Positions 33,070-40,580 of a DNA stretch of 64,000 bases are shown piece after piece (the first letter of the stretch is position 1; every line of letters starts with the position of its first letter). The translations under genes and the position numbers were made by a program. This stretch comes from Bacillus sp. CECT 9360 (lineage in GTDB: Bacteria > Bacillota > Bacilli > Bacillales > DSM-1321): the NCBI RefSeq assembly GCF_918741275.1, contig NZ_CAKKNA010000002.1:248001-312000 (forward strand), written 5' to 3'. The notes under the pieces are model-generated. The model searched no databases. It was not told the DNA's origin and saw only the letters and a list, made by a program, of their open reading frames with translations.

Positions 33070-33713
33070 GGCAACAAAACAGAAATTTCGGCAACAGAAG
33101 TCCTCGGACTGGCAACAAAAACAGGGAAAGTGGCAACAAAATCTGAATTTCGGCAACAAAAATCAGAACAGGCAACAAAACAGAAATTCCGGCAACGAAA
33201 GTCCTCGGACTGGCAACAAAAACAGAGAAAGTGGCAACAAAATCCGAATTTCGGCAACAAAAATCAGAACAGGCAACAAAACAGAAATTCCGGCAACGAA
33301 AGTCAGCGGACTGGCAACAAAATCAAGGAAAGTGGCAACAAAATCTGAATTTCGGCAACAAAAAACGGAACAGGCAACAAAACAGAAATTCCGGCAACAA
33401 AAGTCCTCGGACTGGCAACAAAAACAGGGAAAGTGGCAACAAAATCTGAATTTCGGTAACAAAAAACGGAACAGGCAACAAAACAGAAATTTCGGCAACA
33501 GAAGTCCTCGGACTGGCAACAAAAACAGAGAAAGTGGCAACAAAATCTGAATTTCGGCAACAAAAAACGGAACAGGCAACAAAACAGAAATTTCGGCAAC
33601 AGAAGTCCTCGGACTGGCAACAAAAACAGGGAAAGTGGCAACAAAATCTGAATTTCGGCAACAAAAAACGGAACAGGCAACAAAACAGAAATTCCGGCAA
33701 CGAAAATGGGAAC
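33070..33713 (+). repeat. Periodic array F: 32 GGCAAC cores in six exact 101 bp units
   Basis: GGCAACAAAA-type cores are spaced 20-21-21-20-19, making a 101 bp unit whose first core starts at 33070, 33171, 33272, 33373, 33474, 33575 and 33676 (six full units plus a partial one). Units differ by a few substitutions. The 101 bp period is not a multiple of three, so the long stop-free frames on both strands change frame each unit and are not genes. It lies between the yitW terminator and the convergent fnr gene. Confidence 0.97.
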
Positions 33714-33804
33714 CATCGGCGGGAAGCTACGTTTCAGCATGGCGGAAAGTAGTTGTTTCAAACGAATGAGCTCAAATCCTTAACTTTAAGGGCATATGCT
33801 GCCA

Positions 33805-34497
33805 TCATTCGATACTGCAATAAATAGCGGGGCAGTTCTCACAGCCAATTTCATTCTTTAAGTATGGAAGGTCATGGATGGTAATATGCCCTTTATTAAT
33901 AGAGAGGACATGTTCCCGTTTTAAAGAATTGAGCATCCGATTGACGCTTTCCCTGGAAGAGGCGCAAAAGTTTGCGAGCTCCTGGTTAGTCAAATGCAAA
34001 TCAATTAAGATTCCATCTTCTTTTTCAACCCCAAAGCTATTGGTCATTCTGATAAGCGTAGAGTATAACGCACCCTTTTTCCCATTTAAGACTAAATCAC
34101 GAAATTTTGTCTGGGTCCTGCGGGAATGATCGCTCATCCATTTCATGACTTCAAGAGCAAGCGCAGGGTCTTCAAACATCCTTTGTTCCAATCTATTCTT
34201 ATTTACCACGGCAATTTCTGCAGCTTCAAGGACTCTCGCACTTAATAAATATTTTGCCGACTCTGTAAAGAGTGTAAGTTCCCCGCAAATATCATTTTCT
34301 CCGCAAATGCGAAGCGACAATTCCTGTCCCTCCATCGTTATCTTGCCTATTTGCACCCTTCCTGACAAAACTACAAATAATTCGGCAGCCTCCATTCCTT
34401 CTCTATATAGGAAAGCATCCCTTTCAAGATGGATGGTTCTGTCCGCAATCTTTAACAGTTCTTTTATTTGAACGGAATGAGTTTGTTTGACAAGCAC
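33805..34497 (-). CDS. fnr: Crp/Fnr family anaerobic regulator Fnr
   Basis: Fnr is an oxygen sensor that activates anaerobic genes through an iron-sulfur cluster. This 230-residue protein has the cyclic-nucleotide-like sensor domain, a dimer helix and a C-terminal helix-turn-helix (TNQELANFCASSRESVNRML). Bacillus Fnr binds its cluster at the C-terminus, and here the ligands are present as Cys219, Cys222 and Cys227 in GCENCPAIYCSIE, with Asp134 (KFRDL) as the likely fourth ligand. The GTG start follows AGGTGATG. Neighbouring ric and ywiC have matching boxes. I found no box before fnr itself. Confidence 0.93.
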   Translation of the reverse strand: MLVKQTHSVQIKELLKIADRTIHLERDAFLYREGMEAAELFVVLSGRVQIGKITMEGQELSLRICGENDICGELTLFTESAKYLLSARVLEAAEIAVVNKNRLEQRMFEDPALALEVMKWMSDHSRRTQTKFRDLVLNGKKGALYSTLIRMTNSFGVEKEDGILIDLHLTNQELANFCASSRESVNRMLNSLKREHVLSINKGHITIHDLPYLKNEIGCENCPAIYCSIE

Positions 34498-34807
34498 TTT
34501 TCATCATCACCTTTTGAAAATGATCGGTTATTAAATATAAACACTATACTTTTAGTGAAAAGGCATTTTCTTACTCTTATTATAAAGAATCTGCAAGAAG
34601 GAAATATGGAATAATGAGGCGATATTTTGAACTATTTTTGACGAAATCATGACAAGTGATCAAAAACTTATATAGTGATATTAGACAATCAATCATTGCT
34701 GCTGTATAAATCTGAAAGTGGCAAAACGGTGTTAAAAGTGAACGAACCATGATACAATCAGATGATATCAGTGTATTTATTTTTTGCGATATCAAATTTC
34801 TAAGGGA

Positions 34808-35833
34808 GTGAGCACAATCGACATAATCAAAGTTAAAGATGCTTTGGATAGACCCTTAAGAGATTTACGGATTTCTGTTATTGATCGCTGTAACTTAAGA
34901 TGTCAATATTGTATGCCTGCGGAAATCTTTAACGAAAGCTTTCAATTTCTTCCCCGCAGCGAGCTTTTATCTTATGAAGAAATTGAACGGGTCTCGAGAA
35001 TATTTGCAAGTCTTGGTGTTGAAAAGCTAAGAATAACCGGCGGGGAACCGCTGCTCAGAAAAAATCTTCCTCATTTGATCAAAAATCTTTCTAAGATAGA
35101 TGGCATTAAAGATATCGGTTTGACGACTAATGGAGTATTCCTGAAAAGGTATGCGTCTGAATTAAAGGAAGCCGGATTACATCGCGTAAACGTCAGCCTT
35201 GATAGCATGGATGATGAGCTTTTCAAGGAAATTAACGGCAGAAAAGTCGGGACCGCCCCAGTGATTGAAGGAATGCGGGCTGCCAGGGATGCTGGACTTG
35301 GGGTTAAGGTTAATATGGTCGTTAAAAAAGGGCTGAATGAGTCGCAGATTCTGCCTATGGCCCGTTTTTGCAAGGATGAAGGATTGCAGCTGCGCTATAT
35401 CGAATTCATGGATGTCGGCAGCACGAACGGCTGGCAGATGGATAATGTGGTCACCAAGAAAGAAATCTTTGATAGGCTTGCAGCTGAATTTGAGCTGGAA
35501 CCGGCAGATCCTGATTATTACGGTGAGGTGGCCAAAAGATATCGGTATAAAGGGACAGATACACAGGTCGGCTTTATTACTTCCGTTTCCGAATCCTTCT
35601 GTGGTAGCTGCACCCGTGCCCGCATATCCGCTAAAGGGGACATTTATACTTGTCTTTTCAACGGTAACGGCCACGATATTAAATCGCTGCTTCGTACCAA
35701 TATGACAGACGAAGAGCTTACCAAACATATTGCTTCTATTTGGAATCATCGTCGCGATCGCTATTCGGACGAGAGGGCGGAAGGCAAAAATAAAGATCAG
35801 GAAAAAATCGAGATGTCCTATATAGGCGGTTGA
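34808..35833 (+). CDS. moaA: GTP 3',8-cyclase MoaA (molybdenum cofactor)
   Basis: MoaA is a radical SAM enzyme that begins molybdopterin synthesis from GTP. It carries the N-terminal cluster [15 protein letters not shown], the C-terminal second cluster ([18 protein letters not shown]) and the essential terminal Gly-Gly. It is full length. The start is uncertain: AAGGGAG (34802-34808) overlaps the GTG at 34808, while the only codon at ideal spacing is ATC 34817; an upstream TTG at 34784 has no Shine-Dalgarno. No other moa gene is nearby. It is divergent from fnr, suggesting a link to molybdoenzymes such as nitrate reductase. Confidence 0.92.
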   Translation: MSTIDIIKVKDALDRPLRDLRISVIDRCNLRCQYCMPAEIFNESFQFLPRSELLSYEEIERVSRIFASLGVEKLRITGGEPLLRKNLPHLIKNLSKIDGIKDIGLTTNGVFLKRYASELKEAGLHRVNVSLDSMDDELFKEINGRKVGTAPVIEGMRAARDAGLGVKVNMVVKKGLNESQILPMARFCKDEGLQLRYIEFMDVGSTNGWQMDNVVTKKEIFDRLAAEFELEPADPDYYGEVAKRYRYKGTDTQVGFITSVSESFCGSCTRARISAKGDIYTCLFNGNGHDIKSLLRTNMTDEELTKHIASIWNHRRDRYSDERAEGKNKDQEKIEMSYIGG

Positions 35834-35859
35834 ACCTCTGCTTTTCGCAGAGGTTTTTC
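35833..35859 (+). terminator. Terminator of moaA
   Basis: ACCTCTGC and GCAGAGGT pair around TTTTC, followed by TTTTC. Confidence 0.88.
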
Positions 35860-35927
35860 TATATCTCAGGAAGAAACAATCCGAAGTTAAGAAGGAGGAT
35901 TATCCCTTCCTTTTAGAAGTGGGTGAC

Positions 35928-36070
35928 GGTACAAAACTTGATAATTAGAATGTCAGTACAAAAACTAGAACCGGCTACAAAATGAAAATTTCCGCTACAA
36001 AAGCCGAATTTTCGCTACAAAACTAGTCAACTCGGCGACAAAGTCAAAATTTCGGCTACAAAAACAAAAA
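35928..36070 (+). repeat. Periodic array G: GGCTACAAAA cores
   Basis: The TACAAA part of the core lies at 35930, 35957, 35976, 35996, 36016, 36037 and 36057 (spacings 27, 19, 20, 20, 21, 20), with cores GGCTACAAAA, CGCTACAAAA and GGCGACAAAG. Spacers GAAAATTTC and CTAGAACC resemble those of arrays D and F at equivalent positions. It lies between the convergent moaA and ric terminators. Confidence 0.85.
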
Positions 36071-36106
36071 CGGCAAGGACAGCAATAATGATTTCTGTCC
36101 TCACCG
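36061..36106 (-). terminator. Terminator of ric
   Basis: On the minus strand CGGTGAGGACAG and CTGTCCTTGCCG pair, and the U-tract TTTTTGTTTT is supplied by the edge of repeat array G. Confidence 0.75.
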
Positions 36107-36114
36107 TTAAATTA

Positions 36115-36813
36115 TCAAGCTGAAGTATATCTTGGAAATAAGATATGGTTCTCTAAGTGGATATGCTTAAAGGTGGTATCTTCGACGCTTTCAAGACGAT
36201 TGAATACCAGCCTGAATGTTCCGCAAGCATTCTGTGGCGGTGTGAAGTCGTCGGTAAGTTCCCTTAGTTCCTTTAAAATGTCACCGGATTTTTGATGTTC
36301 ATTTTCAAGCTCGAGAATCGCGCGGCTAATTACATCCTTGGAGACCACCTGTGCCTGCTTGTCGAGGATAAGAGGGAAGACAATATCTTCTTCCTTTTGC
36401 ATATGTTCAAGCATCTCTTCTTTTAAGGCGAAGAACAGCTCCCGGATTCTAAGTAGTTCCGGATGTCTTTCACCATGAACTTTAACTACCTTGGTTACAT
36501 AAGGGCTTAATTGTTTAAATTCTTCTATCGTCGGATTATGGAACTTCGCGATAATCGTCTCAATTAGATCTGTTGATTCGGCTTGTTCCCACTCTGGCGT
36601 TTGCAGCTCTACATCTTCTTCACCTGCATATTTATCACGCAGTTGCTCCATCAGTTCTGAAGCATCCAAGCCACGACCTTCTGCCGCTGCTTTGATCGAA
36701 ATGTTGCCGCCGCAGCAAAAATCAATCCGGTGTTGTTTGAACACATCGCTTGATTTAGGAAATACCGTAACAGCGTCTTTCACCAATATATCTTCAGTAA
36801 AGGGTAGATTCAT
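36115..36813 (-). CDS. ric: Iron-sulfur cluster repair di-iron protein (Ric/ScdA/YtfE)
   Basis: This 232-residue hemerythrin-like di-iron protein repairs nitric-oxide- or oxidatively damaged Fe-S clusters. It has the N-terminal ScdA_N/DUF542 domain (KDAVTVFPKSSDVFKQHRIDFCCGGN), then a hemerythrin domain with the metal-binding His/Glu pattern (VHGERHPELLRIRELF, MLEHMQKEEDIVFPLI, ENEHQKSGDIL, HIHLENHILFPRY). GGAGG precedes ATG 36813. A near-perfect FNR box lies 60 bp upstream, which fits induction at low oxygen or under NO. It is divergent from ywiC. Confidence 0.92.
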   Translation of the reverse strand: MNLPFTEDILVKDAVTVFPKSSDVFKQHRIDFCCGGNISIKAAAEGRGLDASELMEQLRDKYAGEEDVELQTPEWEQAESTDLIETIIAKFHNPTIEEFKQLSPYVTKVVKVHGERHPELLRIRELFFALKEEMLEHMQKEEDIVFPLILDKQAQVVSKDVISRAILELENEHQKSGDILKELRELTDDFTPPQNACGTFRLVFNRLESVEDTTFKHIHLENHILFPRYTSA

Positions 36814-36872
36814 GTTTGTTACCTCCTTATAATTCTTCCAATACAAACATAAACAAAATATTTGTCTAAGTA

Positions 36873-36888
36873 CGTGATATAAATCACA
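36873..36888 (-). promoter_or_regulatory. FNR box upstream of ric
   Basis: CGTGATATAAATCACA matches the palindrome TGTGA-N6-TCACA with one mismatch, 60 bp before the ric start. Confidence 0.65.
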
Positions 36889-36967
36889 AAACCCATGCAT
36901 TTTTTCCCAAAGTAGAAAAGATAAGGTTCTTCATCACCAAAAGAAGTGGTTTAAGCTTTGACTATCC

Positions 36968-37153
36968 GTTGATTTCCGCTCCAGGCGCTCGCTTTCCGCG
37001 GGCAGTCCGGAAGCTCCTCGGCAAAGGGCAGGCCTCCGGGGTCTCCCTTGGCCTGCTTTTCCCGCAGGACGTTGAATCATCATCCATGCATAGGCACCGC
37101 ACGAGAAAATGCGTATGCATTTTCGAGGAGTTCGCACCTTCCTCTCCAATCAA
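36968..37153. mobile_element. MITE-like structured repeat, second copy type
   Basis: This GC-rich non-coding segment begins GTTGATTTCCGCTCC and ends CTCCAATCAAC, so short GTTGATT ends face inward. Internal blocks CTCGCTTTCCGCGG, AAGCTCCTCGG, GGGGTCTCCCTTGGCC and CCCGCAGGA match, in inverse orientation, the core of the element at 26762-26936. A separate palindrome (CGAGAAAATGCGTATGCATTTTCG) sits in the right half, like an internal insertion. No transposase is present. Confidence 0.65.
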
Positions 37154-37281
37154 CTTTGTTGCAAAATTGACTGAGATATTACGTTAATCAATATTAAACC
37201 ACCAGTTATGGTGAAGAGCCAAAGATAAATGTACAAATTTCCATAAGTGCAACCTCAGCTCTCTAAGTAATGATTAATTGT

Positions 37282-37324
37282 TGTGATTTCTTTCACACAA
37301 ACTTTTATTACCCTGCAGTATATT
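37282..37324 (+). promoter_or_regulatory. FNR-dependent promoter of ywiC
   Basis: TGTGATTTCTTTCACA (37282-37297) is a perfect FNR/CRP-type palindrome. A -10 TATATT (37319-37324) places the start near 37331, which centres the box at about -41.5, the standard activating position. There is no good -35, as expected for an activated promoter. Confidence 0.75.
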
Positions 37325-37355
37325 AAAAGTGAGAACTGTGAAATGGGTGATGACC

Positions 37356-38090
37356 ATGAAATTATTTTTGCCGAAACAACACGGTGCCTGGGCCATGTTG
37401 ATTATTCCATTTTGGCTGGGGGTGTTTGCATCGCAGTTTAAGTGGTTGCATATTCCGCTTTTTCTTGGCTGGGTATTTCTTTATCTTGCTACGTACCCGA
37501 TGCTGCTGTTGTGTAAAAGAAAGAAGAAGCAGCAAAGGTTTTATGCTAAATGGACCGCAATCTATCTTGGAATCTCCCTGCTTTTGCTTAGTGCTCCATT
37601 AGTCAGTGAACCGGGGCTCTTCATGTTTGCTCTTATCTTTTTACCGTTTTTCCTGCTGAATGGGTATTACTCTTCTGTAAATAAAGACCGGGCATTAACG
37701 AATGATATCAGTGCCATTGCGGTTTTCTGCCTGGCCGGAGTAGCAAGCCATTTTTTTGGGGCGAGGGAAATGCATAACAATGGCTTCCATGTTGCCGCAG
37801 TTTCGTTTTTGTTTTTTCTGGGCAGCACCTTTTATGTAAAAACGATGATCAGGGAAAAAAAGAATGCTTCGTTTAAAACGATCTCTTGGGGGTATCATGG
37901 TTTGGTGGTTTTATTTTGGGCATTTACCGGTAATTGGCTCGTATTGCTCGCATTCACACCCAGCCTTGTAAGAGCCATTGCCTTTTATGGCAGAAAGCTT
38001 TCGGTGATGAAAGTGGGTATTTACGAAATTCTCAACGCGGTCATTTTTTTCCTTGTCATGGCCGTTGAGATATTTAAAGAAGCTCACTGA
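37356..38090 (+). CDS. ywiC: YwiC-like membrane protein
   Basis: This 244-residue polytopic membrane protein has about seven or eight helices. It starts MKLFLPKQHGAWAMLIIPF and contains the conserved polar loop YYSSVNKDRALTNDISAIAVFCLAG, features of the YwiC family (related in style to UbiA-type membrane enzymes). Its function is unknown. In B. subtilis ywiC lies beside fnr and nar genes, and here it again accompanies fnr, behind a perfect FNR box. GGGTGAT favours the ATG at 37356 over the upstream GTG at 37329. Confidence 0.82.
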   Translation: MKLFLPKQHGAWAMLIIPFWLGVFASQFKWLHIPLFLGWVFLYLATYPMLLLCKRKKKQQRFYAKWTAIYLGISLLLLSAPLVSEPGLFMFALIFLPFFLLNGYYSSVNKDRALTNDISAIAVFCLAGVASHFFGAREMHNNGFHVAAVSFLFFLGSTFYVKTMIREKKNASFKTISWGYHGLVVLFWAFTGNWLVLLAFTPSLVRAIAFYGRKLSVMKVGIYEILNAVIFFLVMAVEIFKEAH

Positions 38091-38150
38091 TTGGCTAGAC
38101 TCGGGAGACGGCGATTAGCAGTGTGCAAAAAAATATATACTTTCCAAATG

Positions 38151-38178
38151 AAAGCCGGCAAATTGTTGCCGGTTTTTT
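38151..38178 (+). terminator. Terminator after ywiC
   Basis: CCGGCAA and TTGCCGG pair around ATTG, followed by six T. Confidence 0.88.
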
Positions 38179-38187
38179 AAAAATGAA

Positions 38188-38235
38188 AAAATTTATAAAA
38201 ATACAATTGATTTTATTTTTATTCAGTCATATAAT
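38188..38235 (+). promoter_or_regulatory. argC promoter with ArgR/AhrC-type boxes
   Basis: TTGATT (38207-38212), a 17 bp spacer and TATAAT (38230-38235) form a strong sigma-A promoter. It is flanked and spanned by AATTTATAAAAATACAATT and, inverted, TTTTATTTTTATTCAG, which resemble tandem arginine operators (TGAATAAAAAT-type). Repression by arginine is inferred. Confidence 0.68.
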
Positions 38236-38283
38236 GATAGAAATTAAGATTGACAGTGAACTTTATGAACTGGAGATGATTAT

Positions 38284-39318
38284 TTGAAAGTTTCTATTGT
38301 AGGCGCGACCGGTTATGGAGGACTGGAGCTGATCAGGCTGCTCGAGAACCATCCCCATTTCGAGATTGCTTCCCTGCATACTTCTTCTACACCTGGACGT
38401 CAAATTTATGAAGAAAACCCGCATTTGATGCATAAGGAATATACACTCGCGAAAATTAACCCGGAAGAAATCAGAAAAAAATCAGAACTGGTCTTTCTGG
38501 CTACACCCTCTGGAATATCATCTGAGCTAGCCACGGTATTTAACGAACTGGGAATGAAAGTAATCGATCTTTCAGGTGACTTACGGCTTAAAAATTCTGA
38601 GGTATATGAAAAATGGTATCAACATTCTCCCGCACCTCCTGAGATTATCCAAAAAGCGGTTTATGGATTATCCGAGTGGAATGCCGGCGTGATCCGACAG
38701 GCACAGATTATTGCAAATCCCGGATGCTATCCAACGGCAACACTACTTGGTCTCGCTCCTTTGTACACGGAGCAATGGGCAGTTGGTTCTGATGTAATTG
38801 TCGACGCGAAATCAGGAGTATCCGGTGCCGGAAAATCACCGAATGCCGCAACCCACTACAGTGAAATGAATGAAAACTTCAAAATATATAAGGTCCATCA
38901 ACACCAGCATATTCCCGAAATTGAACAACAGCTCACGCAATGGTTCGAAGGTTCGCAGCCTATTTCCTTCAGTACGCATCTGGTGCCGATGACAAGAGGC
39001 ATAATGTCAACGATGTATGTGAAACTGCGAAGGCAAACTTCCACTGCAGAATTAGTAGATTTGTATAAAACTGTTTATGAAGACCATCCATTTGTCCGGA
39101 TACAGCCGCAAGGCAACTTTCCATGCACGAAACAAGTATATGGATCTAATTTTTGTGATATCGGGGTTGCCTTTGATGAAAGGACCAATAAAGCGACCAT
39201 CGTTTCCGTCATCGATAATCTAATGAAAGGAGCGGCCGGTCAGGCCGTTCAAAACGCCAATATATTGTTTGGCGTAGAAGAAACGGCAGGACTTAAGAAT
39301 ATTCCGGTGTACCCTTAA
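38284..39318 (+). CDS. argC: N-acetyl-gamma-glutamyl-phosphate reductase
   Basis: ArgC performs the third step of arginine synthesis, NADPH reduction of N-acetylglutamyl phosphate. The 344 residues include the NADP motif GATGYGGLELIRLL, the catalytic Cys in NPGCYPTA and HQHIPEIEQQL. The TTG start follows GGAGATG. It is the first gene of argCJBD-carAB-argF, downstream of a promoter with putative arginine operators. Confidence 0.96.
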   Translation: MKVSIVGATGYGGLELIRLLENHPHFEIASLHTSSTPGRQIYEENPHLMHKEYTLAKINPEEIRKKSELVFLATPSGISSELATVFNELGMKVIDLSGDLRLKNSEVYEKWYQHSPAPPEIIQKAVYGLSEWNAGVIRQAQIIANPGCYPTATLLGLAPLYTEQWAVGSDVIVDAKSGVSGAGKSPNAATHYSEMNENFKIYKVHQHQHIPEIEQQLTQWFEGSQPISFSTHLVPMTRGIMSTMYVKLRRQTSTAELVDLYKTVYEDHPFVRIQPQGNFPCTKQVYGSNFCDIGVAFDERTNKATIVSVIDNLMKGAAGQAVQNANILFGVEETAGLKNIPVYP

Positions 39319-39336
39319 ACTACTTGGAGGTTAGTC

Positions 39337-40569
39337 ATGAAAACACTTAACCCTGTTGAAATGGTTCAACAGATTGATCAAGGAAATATTTTATCGCCAC
39401 GAGGCTATAGAGCGGCAGGAGTCCATGCAGGATTACGTTATTCCAAAAAAGATATCGGAGCTATTTTATCCGACCGCCCCGCGGCTTGTGCAGCTGTTTA
39501 TACCCAAAGTGTCGTTCAAGCGGCGCCACTTGATGTAACCCGGGAGAGTATTATGCTTGAGAAAACACTTCAGGGCGTGATCGTGAACAGCGCTTGTGCC
39601 AATGCCTGCACAGGCACCAAGGGTCTTGAGGATGCATATGAAATGAGAAGCGAGGCCGCCAAAAAATTCGGAGTGCCAGCCCATTATATGGCGGTTGCCT
39701 CTACAGGCGTAATCGGAGAATATATGCAAATGGATAAAATTAAGAATGGGATATCGATGCTTGCGCCCTCGGCAGCTTCGGATGCCGCTTGCGATTTCGA
39801 AACGGCGATATTAACCACTGATACGGTTACGAAGAACTGTGCCTATGAAGCCATAATCGATGGCAAGAAGGTGATGATGGGCGGTGCCGCGAAGGGATCC
39901 GGAATGATTCATCCGAATATGGCAACGATGCTTGGATTCATCACGACAGATGCTTCAATTGACTCAGCAGACCTGCAAACAGCCTTATCCGCTGTTACGG
40001 ACGATACCTTTAATCAAATTACCGTTGATGGCGATACATCAACGAATGACATGGTCCTTGTTCTCGCAAACGGCGAAGCAGGGAACCAGAAGCTTTCATC
40101 TATTCATCCTGAATGGGAAATCTTTCTTAAACTATTAAAGAAGACATCTGAAGATCTCGCAAAGCAAATTGCCAAAGATGGTGAAGGCGCCACAAAGCTG
40201 ATTGAAGTGAACGTGCAGGGCATGAAAACAAAGAAGGATGCTCAGGCCATGGCAAAACTAATCATTGGCTCTAGTCTGGTGAAAACGGCTGTTTATGGCT
40301 CAGACGCCAACTGGGGAAGAATCATTGCCGTAATGGGCAGAAGCGGTCTTCATTTCAATCCGGAAACGATAAATATTTCATTTGGCGACATCAACGTTTT
40401 AGATCATGGAATGCCAGTGGATTTTTCTGAAGATGAAGCTAAAGCATACCTGGAGAACAAGAATATTATCATCAATGTGTTATTGCAGGAAGGCAACGAA
40501 AAAGGCACAGCCTGGGGCTGTGATTTGACATATGACTACGTCAAAATAAATGCCAGCTACCGAACGTAA
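39337..40569 (+). CDS. argJ: Bifunctional ornithine acetyltransferase / N-acetylglutamate synthase
   Basis: ArgJ recycles the acetyl group from N-acetylornithine to glutamate and can make N-acetylglutamate from acetyl-CoA. The 410-residue precursor has the self-cleavage site in HPNMATMLGF, where Thr becomes the nucleophile of the beta chain, preceded by GGAAKGSGMI. The oxyanion-hole region STGVIGEYM is present. It starts 18 bp after argC with GGAGG. Confidence 0.96.
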   Translation: MKTLNPVEMVQQIDQGNILSPRGYRAAGVHAGLRYSKKDIGAILSDRPAACAAVYTQSVVQAAPLDVTRESIMLEKTLQGVIVNSACANACTGTKGLEDAYEMRSEAAKKFGVPAHYMAVASTGVIGEYMQMDKIKNGISMLAPSAASDAACDFETAILTTDTVTKNCAYEAIIDGKKVMMGGAAKGSGMIHPNMATMLGFITTDASIDSADLQTALSAVTDDTFNQITVDGDTSTNDMVLVLANGEAGNQKLSSIHPEWEIFLKLLKKTSEDLAKQIAKDGEGATKLIEVNVQGMKTKKDAQAMAKLIIGSSLVKTAVYGSDANWGRIIAVMGRSGLHFNPETINISFGDINVLDHGMPVDFSEDEAKAYLENKNIIINVLLQEGNEKGTAWGCDLTYDYVKINASYRT

Positions 40570-40580
40570 GGAGGCAATAG

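Noticed and set aside
33070-33713. CRISPR array
   Set aside because: The repeated cores are about 10 bp, the spacers recur every fifth unit instead of being unique, and there are no cas genes.
33068-33761. Several stop-free frames of 70-160 codons on both strands rich in QQK, GNK or CCF
   Set aside because: They arise because the 101 bp repeat lacks stops. The period is not a multiple of three, so each frame cycles through three readings. No Shine-Dalgarno and low complexity.
36934-37187. Frames of 63-72 codons in the GC-rich segment upstream of ywiC
   Set aside because: They lie within a MITE-like structured element on both strands at once and have no supported starts.
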